Below, in pieces: positions 47,430-58,799 of a stretch of DNA of 64,000 nucleotides. This stretch comes from Proteles cristata cristata. Taxonomy: Eukaryota > Chordata > Mammalia > Carnivora > Hyaenidae. Numbering within the stretch: the first letter of the stretch is position 1; each line of letters opens with the position of its first letter. The notes beneath the pieces are model-generated. The model worked only from the letters and a program-made list of their open reading frames with translations, was not told the DNA's origin and made no database searches. The DNA is taken from contig JAESUZ010005528.1 in the NCBI GenBank assembly GCA_017311185.1, forward strand, positions 124,001 to 188,000, written 5' to 3'. A program made the translations under genes and the position numbers.

Positions 47430-47805
47430 TAAATAACCTTACCTTTGGAGCTAGCAATTCCACGTCTGAGAATTGATCTTCAACAGGCATGTGCTGAGAT
47501 TAGCTACAAAGAGGTTCATCATAATGGAATGTTGTGCAAGAAAAATATTTATGGACAAGGAAATAAACTCATGACATAGTAAGTCAGAGTCCCAAACAGA
47601 ATCTACAGTTTAAGTCCACTTTGGTTAAACAAGCAAGCCAAACAAAATCATTTCTATGCATAGAAAAGGGGCCTGGAAGTATATTGCTAGGATGATGACT
47701 GCACCTTTCTCTAAGTAGAAGGGTTGGGGGTAATGCTCTGTGTGTTTGCTTTCTTAGATTTTAACAACGGGCAATATATTACTGTGTACTTTTAACCAGT
47801 TCTGT
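47430..47805 (+). mobile_element. Old L1-type 3' fragment, sense
   Basis: GGAGCTAGCAATTCCACGTC, AAAAATATTTATGGACAAGG and ATGCATAGAAAAGGGGCCTG are typical of old L1M/HAL1 3' ends. Confidence 0.6.
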
Positions 47806-47813
47806 TTTCTTGT

Positions 47814-47821
47814 TGACGTCA
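47814..47821 (+). promoter_or_regulatory. Second palindromic CRE in the RARB intron
   Basis: TGACGTCA is a perfect consensus CRE at the edge of an old L1 relic, 2.5 kb before the internal exon. No other evidence of function. Confidence 0.3.
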
Positions 47822-48249
47822 TTATTTCTCATTTGCTTTCAGTGAAGCTGATTAGCTTAGTGTTGGCACTGCCTTTGCGTTTACAGCTTGAGAGCTGATC
47901 TGATAAGCTTTTGTGACATGTCGGATGCCAGGCTTTCTACAGAACACTTGTCACAATAATGCCAAGCTGTCCGGAGTAAGAGCTGTCTTTGCCCCAGATA
48001 CTTTGCTTCTAACTGATAGGGACTGCAATAGATTTATCTACTAGACCTGTGTTACTCTAAGGAATCCATTCCAAGAAACTTCTGAATTATGAAAATACTA
48101 TAATTATAGTTGATTGTACTCCAAAAGGATAATTTTTTTTTGAGGAAGCAAATGAGTATATAAAAGCTCTTTGGTTTGTAATCGTGTTACCTAACGACTT
48201 AGAGGGGCCCTTAGTGCTTAGAATAAAGAAGAAAAAGAAACAGGGGAAG

Positions 48250-48930
48250 GTTCATGTATTAATTCAACAAGTATTTATCGATTGCCTACCTACTGTGTGT
48301 CAGCACCACCAGGCCTGGAACATAGCTGTAAATGCTGCAGGTAGGTTCCTTGGCCTCACAAAACCCATACGTGGAAGGTGGCAGAGATGGAATATCAGTT
48401 GTATACAAACTTTCTAAATTTGAATACTAGTTAGGGTTTTGCAGAAAAGAAAAGAAAAGAATGGGATGTAGTGATCAGAGGTGGGAAGGGGCATCTTCTG
48501 TGGAAAAGCCATCTCTGAGGAGGTGATATTTTCTCTAAGAGAGCTCCAGGTAGGGGGAACAGTTTATGTGCAATGGGCGTAAGTTGGTCGGAGAGCTCGG
48601 CCTACCTAAGAGATGGAATAGAAGGCAGGTGTTTAGAGGCCGATAAATGAAAATGATGGAATTCGGTGGCGTTGATGTTGCTAAGGGGCTGTATCATGAA
48701 GAGCCTGGTTGAACACAGTAATGAGATTGACTTTGATCTAACTGGTGACTAGTGGAGGGGTTTTGACAAGTAAGGGAGAGGGATTGACTTTAACTTTTTG
48801 AACAGTTATCTGACTGCACATTTGGGGAAGGGACCCTAGGGTAGAAGCGTAGGCGCAGCGAAACCCTTGAGTAGTTAAGGTGGGAGATGACGGTGGCACG
48901 GTAGCAAGATTATAAAATGAGGGTCTATTC
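48250..48930. mobile_element. Ancient LINE-type (L2-like) relics
   Basis: AATTCAACAAGTATTTATCG with TGCCTACCTACTGTGTG is L2-like. 48500-48930 (CTCCAGGTAGGGGGAACAG, GGAGATGACGGTGGCAC) belongs to a common old mammalian repeat. Family not certain. Confidence 0.5.
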
Positions 48931-49339
48931 ATAGTGTGTGAAGGGGTAGAGTTGCCCTGGCTTCCTCAAGGTTTAGCTGTAAGACGGTAACGTCGGTAGA
49001 ATATCTCGTCTGGAAGATTGTACGTAGTGGAACAACTAGAAATCTTACTCTCCGGGGAATATGCTGTATACTGTAAAGTAATTTGGGGATTGGAAGATTC
49101 TGGAACATTATTCGACAACTTTGAGTAAGTCACTCCCTTCCTCATTTCCATCATACTTCATGAGCTCTTTTGCCTGTGATGGGAAATGGGCCAGGACTTG
49201 CTTTGACTTTGAGCATGTATCTGGACAGAAGAGATGGGAAAACCTTTGGGTCTTAAATTCTATGAATTCCTATTAACCATGGAATTAACCATGGAATTGG
49301 GTGGTTAGAAAATGAGATGGGGAATCATGGTTTTGTTGT

Positions 49340-49577
49340 TGTTGTTGTTTTTTGTTTGTTTGTTTTGAAAGAGAGAGAGACAGGGCACAAGTGAACGATG
49401 GGCAGAGAGAGAGAAGAGAGGTTTACCCGGGGCTCGTGTTTTTACCCAGAGGAGGGCTCATCCTCACCCGAAGCGAGTCTTGCGCTCACCGGATATGGGA
49501 CTCGAAATCGTGAACCGTGAGATCATGACCTGAGCCAAAGTCGGATACTTAACGACTGAGCCACCCAAGCGGCCCCG
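49340..49577 (-). mobile_element. Felid SINE with variant middle
   Basis: Reverse SINE ending GAGCCACCCAAGCGGCCCC. Between the GAGAGAG block and the GAACCGTGAGATCATGACC box, the usual CAGGCTCCAGGCTCTGAGCT stretch is replaced by about 85 bp of other sequence that includes CTCATCCTCACCCGAAGC. Possibly a different SINE subfamily. Confidence 0.85.
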
Positions 49578-49632
49578 TGTATTTTCAAATCTAGAATAAA
49601 GAGCGGTATGACTCTCCTTATCATCAGGATAG

Positions 49633-49808
49633 CCCACTGCTTCTCAAACATAAATTGTATATTCGGCTGAGGGTTTTGTTAAAATGCAGTTTTGTTAAAA
49701 TTCCATAGACTCGAGCGGGGACCTGATGGTATGTTTTCCAGTAAGATCTTAGTGGATGGTGATGCTGATACTGCTGGTCCAAGGACTCGTCCTGGAGTAG
49801 CAAAGGTC
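49633..49808 (+). mobile_element. MER5-like DNA transposon
   Basis: CACTGCTTCTCAAACATAAA, GTTAAAATGCAGTTTTG and GGTGATGCTGATACTGCTGG match MER5. It ends about 150 bp before the CpG-rich block. Confidence 0.7.
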
Positions 49809-49959
49809 TTACCGAGTTATTGATGAATGTCCCTTATACTGCCGCGTGCAATAGGCCCTCCCCCTATGCTTCTCCAGTGGCTGCTTTGGGCATCTTCTTC
49901 ATTTGTCGTATGAAATTTACTTTCGATTAATTAAATAAGCAACGGGGTCAAACAAGGCA

Positions 49960-50580
49960 TTTCAGAGACTCCCCGTGTATCAGACGCGAGGGGCAACGGA
50001 AGAGCGACAAGAACTCGGGGTCTGCAGCGAGAAGATGGGACTGTGCGTCTCGGCCCTGCCGCCACGCTGTGGGTCTGGGACGAGCCCCTGCGCTCCCGAG
50101 CGTCTGCTCGTCCCGAGGGGAGCCTGGCGATGAACCCCTGGCCCTCGCGGCGCCGCGCTGCAAGTGGGCGCGCGCGGGCTTCCCCTGTGGCCTGGAGCGC
50201 CCGCATCCCTGCCTTGTCCCCGGCGCTGTGCCCAACGGGACAGGCGTTCTTGCTCGGGTTACTGGTCAACTTGGGGCAGAGGCCGGGGATGTCACTGGTG
50301 AAAAAGAAGTGAACTGATAGTCTCTCTTTTTTCTGCCCCCACCCCCGACCCCGTCTCCACCTTAGCGATTGAAACACAAAGCACGAGCTCTGAGGAACTG
50401 GTCCCGAGCCCTCCGTCTCCGCTTCCTCCCCCGCGTGTGTACAAACCCTGCTTCGTCTGCCAGGACAAATCATCCGGGTACCACTATGGGGTCAGCGCCT
50501 GCGAGGGCTGCAAGGTGAGTACCCAGAGGCCTCTGCGCCCAGCGTGCGCTCCGCGGGGTGGGGCCGTGGGGTGGGGGGCG
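49960..50580. promoter_or_regulatory. Intragenic CpG-rich block around the RARB internal exon
   Basis: CpGs are dense from the CAGACGCGAGG near 49981 through the exon to about 50580, for example GCGGCGCCGCGCTGC near 50147. The surrounding intron is AT-rich and CpG-poor. It may be an alternative promoter or simply a methylation-protected exon. A downstream RARB promoter has been proposed in human; I cannot tell whether this is the same place. Confidence 0.55.
50366..50514 (+). CDS. RARB: Retinoic acid receptor beta, internal exon (B region and first zinc-finger half)
   Basis: This 149-nt exon is shared by the main RARB isoforms. It starts after a pyrimidine-rich acceptor ending CACCTTAG and ends at a consensus donor, CAAG followed by GTGAGT. 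With the split Ser codon it gives 50 residues. It begins [19 protein letters not shown], the proline/serine-rich B region, followed by [18 protein letters not shown]. It ends in CEGCK, the P-box of the first C4 zinc finger, which contacts the AGGTCA half-site. All four zinc-binding cysteines of finger 1 are present: CFVC and CEGC. Spliced to 22001-22157 it gives a 102-codon open frame. The next exon, expected to begin with Gly-Phe-Phe, is not seen before 64000. The exon sits in a CpG-rich block, unlike the AT-rich intron around it. Confidence 0.97.
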
Positions 50581-51395
50581 TGACCCGCTCAGTTCCAGAA
50601 ACAGCCAGCTTTGCCCTGGGCAAGGCCACCTCCAGTGTGTTGCGCCATGTTGGATGGTTTCATTTCTTCCTTCTGTCTCATGAGTTGAACATTGAGAAAT
50701 TTCTGCCAGTGACTGATTGGGGCCAAATGCTCTAGGGCCCTTAAAATAACATAACAGTTCTTTTCAGGTAACCAGAGCTTTTTGAAGGAGTCCTGAAAAG
50801 CTTCACCCTGTTTCTCTTTGGAACATGCCGTCAGCTGTCTTTGTGGTTTTATTTTATTTTTAAATATGACTGACAGTCCACTAAATCAACTTGCTGAGAA
50901 TCCAAGGTTAGAAATTGGGATTTATCTTCTAGCTGTTTCTTCAGCCCTGTGGCCTTTGAATTACAGTTTGATTTTTAGCCTGTAGGGACTTGCTACTGTG
51001 TGTATGTCGTAAATTCTGTAGCGCTGGATTTAAAATTCCAGCCTACAGAGTAAGGGAGGCTGAACATGTGTCACAGAGGGTATGGCTGCTTTGAATCAAG
51101 TTAGACAATTGCTATCGAGTCCAACAGTCTTAATTGAATGAATGTGCTTATTTTTTTTCGAGAGAGAGAGAGAGAGAGAGAAAAAAGAAACAAAGAATGA
51201 CTTCATAGGCAAATCCAACTCATCCAGAGGCCATTTTTCAAAGGCACTATGGCCGTCTTGAGCTGGCCCTTCCCCAGATACACAGCTTCTTTATGTTCTC
51301 TCCGATGGTTGGTCAGATCTGTTCTTTTTATGTTTACACTGGATGGCACATTGTAATTATACACATGTTGGAATAGTGTTACAGGTGCTCCCATC
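50581..51395. other. RARB intron, no clear repeat
   Basis: Unique sequence apart from a (GA)n run at 51160-51181 preceded by a T-run, which may be the tail of a truncated SINE. Confidence 0.4.
51160..51181. repeat. (GA)n microsatellite
   Basis: Eleven GA units following TTTTTTTTC. Confidence 0.85.
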
Positions 51396-51424
51396 AGGTG
51401 CTCAAAGACATTCTGTATTTGGCT

Positions 51425-51845
51425 TGTTGGAGTTATTTATTATTTCTGTATGTACTGGTTAGGCACCATCATGTAACAGACCATCTGAAAGCCAAGTGGC
51501 TTGAAACAACAAGGTTGTATGTAGCTTACGGTTCTGTGGGTCAGCACTTCAGGCCGGGTGCCCCGGGTTGCTCATCCGCTCCCAACCACGCTCCCCTGTG
51601 TGCTCCTGGTCAGCTTTAGGTTCGCTTGTGGCCCGTGCTTCTGGGGGGTTGCTGAAGGCTCCTGTTGGCTGAGGACTTTGGTCTTTGCCTCATGTGATCT
51701 CTCATGCCCATTGGGCAGGTACTGGCTTATTTGCACAGGCAGGATTCTGGAAGAAAGAACAGACACACACAGGTCTCCAGAGGCCTGGACTCACATGTGG
51801 CACACTGTCACTTCTGACACATTCTGTTGACCAAAATAAGTCATA
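51425..51845. mobile_element. Ancient mammalian repeat, unassigned
   Basis: AGTGGCTTGAAACAACAAGG then TTACGGTTCTGTGGGTCAGC resembles a common old repeat also seen at 35235 and 56155. Confidence 0.45.
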
Positions 51846-51890
51846 AGACCAGTCAGTGATGGTTAGGAGGTAGGAACATAAACTCAACCT

Positions 51891-52165
51891 TCTTCTTTCC
51901 TTCTTTCTTTTCTGTTCTTTTCTTTTTCCTTTCCTTCCCTTTCCTTCCCTTCCCTTTCCTTTCTTTCTTAACATTTATTCATTTTTTAGAGACAAAGACA
52001 GTGTGAATGGAGGAGGGGCAGAAAGAGAGATAGACAGAATCGAAAGCAGGCTCCAGGCTCTGAGCTGCCAGAACAGAGCCCGACGCGAGGCTCGAACTCA
52101 CGGACCGTGAGATCATGACCTGAGCCGAACTCGGACGATTTACCAACTGAACCCCCAGGTGTCCA
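51891..52165 (-). mobile_element. Felid SINE with expanded pyrimidine tail
   Basis: Reverse SINE ending GAACCCCCAGGTGTCC. Its tail is expanded to about 75 bp of TTTCC/TTCC repeats (51891-51967). Flanks ATAAACTCAACCTTC and GTAAACTCAACTTCC. Confidence 0.92.
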
Positions 52166-52796
52166 ATGTAAACTCAACTTCCTAAGGCAAGGAGCTGGAA
52201 AGTCACATTATTAGAGGCAGGAATACAGGGTAAGGAAAAGCAGAGGCATGTTTGCATCCAGTCTAGTGCACTGAATGCCTTCTTATCTGTGACCCAAAGT
52301 GGACAGGGGCCCCAGCATGACAGCACAGAAGCGCACACAGTCTGGCATATAGTGGGTGCTTAAAGATCGAGGCTGAACAAACACATAAATGTCACTCAGC
52401 CCTTGAAGAAGAAATGTGAGATTTCCCTTCTTTTCAAGTCTTTTCAGTAAACATGCATCATTTTACGGAGTGAAATCCACTGATGGCTTAGGAACAGCTC
52501 TCTCCCTCTGGGATTGTGGTGGTTGTTTTCAAGGAGCGTCCTTGCCTCCAGTAGCTTCAGATAAGGTGGTCAGGGAAGTTCACACAGCAGCCAGTCAGCA
52601 GCTAGATGAAATGGGAAGCATCTGTGTGTCCAGTGGTCACTGTTAGTACTGGTTGCTAGCAGACCCTGCCTGGTTTTATCCTGAGATTTGGGACATCCGT
52701 GGCAGAACACCAGTTCACTCTGTGCACCTGTTGGGCAATACACAAATAAATCCTTTCCTAATGACGGGTGGGAATTTAGAAGGCACTCCTTTGTTT

Positions 52797-53016
52797 AATT
52801 TTTTTTTAATGTTTTATTTATTTCTGAGAGAGAGAGAAAGACAGCGTGAGCAGAGGAGGGTCGGAGAGAGAAGGAGACACAGAATCCGAAACAGGCTCCA
52901 GGCTCTGAGCTGGCTGCCAGCACAGAACCCGACACGGGGCTCGAACCCACAAACCGTGAGATCATGACCTGAGCCACAGTCGGACGCCCAACCAACTGAG
53001 CCACCCAGGAGCCCTA
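52797..53016 (-). mobile_element. Felid SINE, left arm of inverted pair
   Basis: Reverse SINE ending GAGCCACCCAGGAGCCC. Copies GCACTCCTTTGTTT (52783) and GCACTCCTTTTTTT (53017). Confidence 0.95.
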
Positions 53017-53044
53017 GCACTCCTTTTTTAAAAAAAAAAGTTCA

Positions 53045-53260
53045 GGGGCGCCTGGGTGGCTTAGTCGGTTAAGCGTCCAACTGTGGCTCAGGTCATGATC
53101 TTGCGGTTCATGGGTTCGAGCCCCGTGTCAGGCTCTGTGCTGACAGCTAGCTCAGAGCATGGAGCCTGTTTCAGTCTCTGATCCCTCTCTCTCTGACCCT
53201 CCCCTGCTCACACTGTCTCTCTCTCTCTCTCCCAGAAAAAAAAACAAAAAAACATTAAAA
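53045..53260 (+). mobile_element. Felid SINE, right arm of inverted pair
   Basis: Full-length + SINE starting GGGGCGCCTGGGTGGCTTAG just 28 bp after the reverse copy. The AAGTTCAG before it repeats after its tail at 53263-53270. Confidence 0.95.
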
Positions 53261-53270
53261 AAAAGTTCAG

Positions 53271-53829
53271 TCACGTCCTGTCCAGAAACCCAAATGTGAC
53301 GTGTTGTGACTCAGCCTACCTGCTCCCATTATGTCCTGGGAAAAGAAGTGGTGCAGCACCTCTCTCCCTGCCCAGATTCCAGGCCCTACACATTAACCCC
53401 TTTCACGGTCTGTACAGTACATGCCATTTTCATCAGCTCTTAGTCAGCTCATTCCCTGACCTCCTGTTGTAACTTTGGATTCAGACTCTTTTCAGGAAAA
53501 ACCCCAAGGAAAGCAAAACCCAGCCCAGCCCAGGCGACTTTGATAAACTTGGTTCAGCTGTTCAGAGTGTTGTGATGCCATCACTTTTTGAACGGAGTGA
53601 AAGCCCAGGAAGGCTGGCCGGCCAATTGTTGAATTTGAGGGTTTTGTCTGGTGGGGTGAGCTCTGAAAACGTGGGCTGCCTTTCCCTAGGTTGGTGAGAA
53701 AGCCTGGCCTGCGTAGTGGTTTGCTGGGAAAAGGTCGTGATAAAATTCACGGAACTGAAAAGCCCAAGATGGAAATATAGTATAACGGCCAAAGGAGAAG
53801 AAATAACAAGGAAAAATTAACAGTAACTC
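53271..53829. other. RARB intron, no clear repeat
   Basis: Unique; no exon recognised. Confidence 0.45.
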
Positions 53830-54330
53830 TTATCGTTTTTAAAAGTTACTAATACGGTGCAGAGTATGTTGTATAAAATAGAAAAGACAATTAAAACCTC
53901 CATAGTTTTACCCCGGGAGAAAAACCCATGTTAAATCTATTTTTCTATGAGTACATGCATGTACATGCGTGTGGTTTTATTTTTGCTTTTTGTAAAAAAA
54001 AAAATGTATGCTGGTTTTAATCTGCTTTTTAGGTTAAATAGTCTTTCATAACCAAAATTGAAACAAGTGCATAGTGTTTATGGTTATAACATTCATGTAG
54101 TAATTTATGGCTATATCGTAACGTATTTAATGATACGTGTTCAATTAAGGGGTTTGCAGTTTTTTCTCTATTACAAATAATAACGTATGGCCTTGAGGTA
54201 TATCTGTGATCATTTTTTTTAGGATAAATTAGTTGAATTGGAATTTCTAGGTCATTGGCTTTGTACATTTTTAAGGCTTTTGATACAGATTGCTAAAATG
54301 CCCCCTAAAAGAGGCATATCAATTTAGTAT
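53830..54330 (-). mobile_element. Old L1-type fragment, antisense
   Basis: TAGGATAAATTAGTTGAATT, GGAATTTCTAGGTCATTGGC and TTTTTAAGGCTTTTGATACA are the reverse of old L1M 3' sequence. Confidence 0.65.
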
Positions 54331-55125
54331 CTGTTAGTCTGTTAAAAGTTAATCGTATTAGAGACTGTCTATTAGGAATCTCTCCCATGTGCTAATAAGG
54401 TAATGAATCAAGAGACAACTTTTCTCCTGGAATTCTGCCTGTGTTGAATTTGGTTGTTTATAGTGGGCCCCATGCATGTTATCTTTTGGGGCTACCAACT
54501 GGTGCACCACAGGCCCCTGATCAACCTATAAGGGCTGGCCCATTTTTTGGCTAGAGAACAAAGATCACTGTTTTGGGTTGGGAGCCTCTGCTCTAAAATA
54601 GGACTCCCAAACAGAACAGTTTATGTGTATAAGAAGTAATGCCCAAGGTGGCTTCCGCCTGTCATGACCAGAATGGCATTACTGACCCTTATTTAGGGAA
54701 GAGAACCTTCATCTTAGGGATAGGTGGCCATCTCAGACTCAGAATTTAATGAATGGGTCATAGTCTCCCTTGGGGATGGCCAGTGGCTACTGTGTTGACA
54801 CAGCATCACTATGGCAACATCACCACTAGATGCACTGTAGGGAGGTCCCGTTGAGGGGATTTCTGGCTGAAGGATGACAGTTTTTTGCAAGGGACAAAGA
54901 GGACATAAAGTGAACGTGTGGTGTGGTTAGCCAAGAAGGTTGAACAACATAAAGTGATAAGGGTGATTTTCATGTGTCTTCCAGAAATCATCTGATTGCT
55001 CATAGTTAGAATTTATGCATAATTTTGGCCTTCCTCATGTTTTATATTCATTATGGAGTTTAGAGTGAGAACACCAGTTAGGCTGGTATAAATACTATAC
55101 ATATAAAGACTAACCAGGTATTTGA
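54331..55125. other. RARB intron, no clear repeat
   Basis: Unique AT-rich sequence; no exon recognised. Confidence 0.4.
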
Positions 55126-55320
55126 ATCCTAGTTAGTCTAGTTGACAGCTTTGTGACTTTGGGCAAGCATCTTTGTCTGTCTCTCTCTCTTCTCATCTGG
55201 AAAAATGGAGATGATAATACTCTCTACTTCATGGTATTGTTGGGAGTATAAAATGAGTTACTATAAAGCAAACAGACAGTCCCTGGCACACGATAAGTGG
55301 TATTTACACTCAGTTATGGT
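55126..55320 (+). mobile_element. MIR element, sense
   Basis: AGCTTTGTGACTTTGGGCAA, CTTCTCATCTGGAAAAATGG and CAGTCCCTGGCACACGATAA match MIR in order. Confidence 0.8.
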
Positions 55321-55504
55321 TTGTGTTATCATTAACTTAATAACTTTTGCACAGTGGTGTAACATCAGGTGTACTCTTAGTATTCTTTCTTGTAATGTTT
55401 TTTCAGCAATTCTTCATTCCCTTATACCAGCAATGAACACTGCCTTTCTTTCAAGACTCAGATTAAGACCCAACCACTTCTTGGAACCCACACTGATCAT
55501 TCCA

Positions 55505-55735
55505 GTACAGGGGTTGGCAAATTGTTTCTGTAAAGAGTCAGGTAGTAAATATTTTAGGTTTTGAAGGCCATCTGTAAGATGGCCATCTCTCTTACAGCTA
55601 CTCTACTCTGTCATGGTAGTAGGAAAAGAGCATAGGCAGTATGTCCAGGAATGGTCATTGGTATGTTTCAATAAACCTTTATTTGTAAAAGTAAGCACAC
55701 ATTTGGCCCTTGGACCCAGTTTTTGGACCTATGCT
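55505..55735 (+). mobile_element. Old nonautonomous DNA transposon
   Basis: CAGGGGTTGGCAAATTGTTT, AGTCAGGTAGTAAATATTTT and ATAAACCTTTATTTGTAAAA are the + form of the element at 36780. Near full length. Confidence 0.7.
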
Positions 55736-55940
55736 CAGGTACATGGTGGTATGTTCTTTCTTACAATTCAGAAAGCTCAAAGGCCGGTGGTCCAAAGGAC
55801 TCATGCCAGAGACGCCAGTCCTGTTGTTTCTGGTGGACTGTAGGCCAGGGAATGTGGTGCTTCCTTCCCACTTGCTTCAGAAATATTGTTTAACGAAAGT
55901 TGATATCCATTGCCCAGGGCTCCGTGATGGGAGCTTCAAG

Positions 55941-56017
55941 ACTTCTCTCTCTCTCTCTCCCTCTCTCTCTCCCTCTCTCTCTCTCCCTCTCTCTCTCCCT
56001 CTCTCTGTCTCTCTCTA
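55941..56017. repeat. (CT)n / (CCCTCTCT)n simple repeat
   Basis: About 77 bp of CT with regular CCC interruptions. Confidence 0.92.
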
Positions 56018-56154
56018 ATTTTACTCTAACCCCTCATTCCCACTCCGCTCCCACTCCTTTGTCATCCAGAGTCCTTATAAGTGAGCTGCTAACAGAAACA
56101 CCTAGCATCCTACTGTGGAGACGTTGCTGTGATATATTTTATGAGCTGCTGTAC

Positions 56155-56610
56155 TAGTAAGCTTTTCTTGCTTATAACCCAAATGCTTGTTGGCTTACAA
56201 CAGTAGACATGTATTAATTTGTCACAATTCTGTGCAGGTTTTCTTGTCTCAGGTCAGGCGGTTTAGGTGGCCGCACATGACAGAGACCTTGGCAGAATGA
56301 CCGGCCCTCTTCCGGGGTTCCCACTCCTTGTTCATTAGCCTAGACTGGACTCGTTCACGTGGCGGTGGAGGGATTCCCATCACGAGAGGACAGGCACCAG
56401 TGAGCAAACCCCTGCTTGCATCACATTTGCTAACATCCTATTGGTCAAACAAGGTATGTGGCTAAACCCCAGTCTGATGGGCAGAGAGATAGACTCCACC
56501 TTTGAGGAGAAAAAGTGGCCAAGTCACCTTGCAAACAGGGGAGTATATTAGAGCAGGAATTTCACGATACATGGTCAACTATATTCGCCATTCTGTCATC
56601 TTTTGGCAGA
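56155..56610. mobile_element. Ancient mammalian repeat, unassigned
   Basis: TTGGCTTACAACAGTAGACA, CACAATTCTGTGCAGGTTTT and TCTGATGGGCAGAGAGATAG recall the repeat type seen at 35235 and 51425. Confidence 0.45.
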
Positions 56611-57084
56611 AAATTACTGACCTAATTTTCAGGGCGTAGATACACCGGTGAACACAAGAGAGATAGTCCTCCTAGAGCTTACTGTCTCATCCAAATGAGG
56701 AACAGATGATAAACCACTCAAAGTTGGAAGAAGAAGAACGGAATGGTCTGGTAAGCAGCAGTCGAGGGGTACCTGATTTATTCAGGTGTGAGGGGCGATC
56801 TCATGACTGGAAGAAGCCAGCTATGTAACAGGGGAAAGCATTTTAGGTCAGAAACTGAATCGAGGGCAATTTCTTCTTCCTTTGCTATATCCATTACCTT
56901 CTGTGGGTGTTAATAAATTTGTGAAATTCTAATTCCAAGGTATGAACCCAATCCTACACCAAATGTTAAGGTAAAACTGTGAACCCAGTTATTGTACTCC
57001 TTCCTTATTAGGGATGGCTTATGTGGTGTGGGTATTTATACGTGGAGGCGTGGGTAAGGCCGGAGGAAACTGCCCTGTTGGATA

Positions 57085-57265
57085 CCTTCTCTATACCAGG
57101 CACTGGGGCATTTGATACTCCTATTTCGTTTAATTCTCATAAGAGCACTCTAGGGAATAGGCTTACTGATGCCCATTTTACAGATGAGGAGACTGAGGTT
57201 CAGAGAGGTAAAGGAACTTCGTTAGGGTCACACAGCTTGTCTTTTTGAAGGCTAGGATTGAAATG
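57085..57265 (-). mobile_element. MIR element, antisense
   Basis: ATACCAGGCACTGGGGCATT, CCCATTTTACAGATGAGGAG and GGGTCACACAGCTTGTC are near-consensus reverse MIR. Confidence 0.85.
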
Positions 57266-58799
57266 TTATGGCTGTTTGGAAAACACTCCACCACTTGAGC
57301 TGCATGGAAACAGAAGGTAGGAAGCAGTTATGTGTTACGTTCTAGAGTAGGGGTTTCATGAGCTAACAAATTGAAAGCGGGTGGGAGAATATGAAAAAGA
57401 AAAACAACCCTCTTGTCTCGATCATTTCATAAAAGAAATGGCAATTTTACAACAAAAAGCAAAAAAAAGGAAGAGCTTATGAGGCAGTCCTTCCCAAGAA
57501 GGGCTGGTTAACAGACGGGACCCACCCTCGGGCACGCTCCCAAATGGTGCTGTGTCCTTGTTCTCTGCTTTGCCCTTGATGAATGGAAACTTCCCAACTG
57601 TAAGCCACCATTTGGGAGCCACTGTCCAGTCCCCATGGAGAGCCCCTGGGTGCTACCATGATGGTGAACCTTACCCACAAAGGCACAGAGGAAGTGCTTG
57701 CTCAAGGTCACGTTGGTAGCCTATTTAAAGCAGCCTTTAAGAGTTTAAACTCCACTAGCCCCCTCCGTCCCTCAGGGCTAATTTTGTCCATTTTCTCATC
57801 TGCCTTTGTTTTCCTTGCCTCTGAAGAAGGGAGGCCCTCATCTCCACGGCAGTGTCCGGCCGCTGGGCTGTTTTTTTCCTGGCAGAAAGCAAGTAGTATG
57901 CTCTGTCACAAAAAGTTTTGCAATCAAGAAGATGGATGTCTGCACTTAATTTTAGGACTTCTATTAAATACTATAAATGTGCTTAGTGATTTTATTTGAC
58001 TGAGGCCACTTACAATGACATTGTTTTTTTCTGTTTTGTTTTGTTTTTCTTTGGCACAGATAAACATAAGAGGTATGCTCTGTTTAGAGAACATTCCTGG
58101 CTTTTCCACCCTGATCTTTGCTTCTGTTCAGAGGTCTGCCATAGTCCTGGGCCCCATGCTAAAGGCAATAGCGAAAAAGTGGACAATGTCTGGATGCTGT
58201 AAGAGCTAAAGCTGAATTACAAAGCTCGCCATCGAGCTCTTTATTAAGTTTTTGAATCACACAAAGTAGGTCCCCTCATAGACCCAAAGAGCTATTCTTA
58301 TTAAAATCGGCCACTAATGGAGAATTGACTTATTCTGTCATTAATCAGACATCTATTAAACACCTTCTGCAACAGGCCTTAGGTACAGAAGTGAAAGGTT
58401 TTATATATTTTGTTCCCAAAGTTGTATCCCAGTGTGTATGAAGTACGTGTAACCGTTATTTTTGGATAAGTACATGGTAAATCTTTATGGCCTGAATGGA
58501 TAGACAAACCGTGCGTGTACCGTGCACTGGGACCCTTAGGGGCCTTGAGGAGCACAGAGATTGGGTCTCACATCCCTCTGACACATTCAGGGAGGGAGTT
58601 ATACAAGTCATGATTTTATGATTTTAACATGATGTGTTAGCATTTTCCAGCTGGGGAAGAGGAGAGGAGTGTCTGAGGCAAAAGTTGAAGGCAAAGGAAC
58701 TTGGAATAGCCTATGAAGAATTAGGTGGGAAAATGGAAACATACTCATTCTGTCAGCATTCGTTTTGCTTAGTCCTGTGCAAGTAACTGGGTATCAGCC
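57266..58799. other. RARB intron, no clear repeat
   Basis: Unique sequence with an L2-like piece near 58330-58395. Frames at 57422-57711 are chance frames. No exon recognised. Confidence 0.4.

Noticed and set aside
49931..50473. 180-codon minus-strand open frame, the longest in the window
   Set aside because: It lies antisense to the RARB exon in CpG-rich DNA, where stops are rare. No domain is recognisable and the sense exon explains the sequence.
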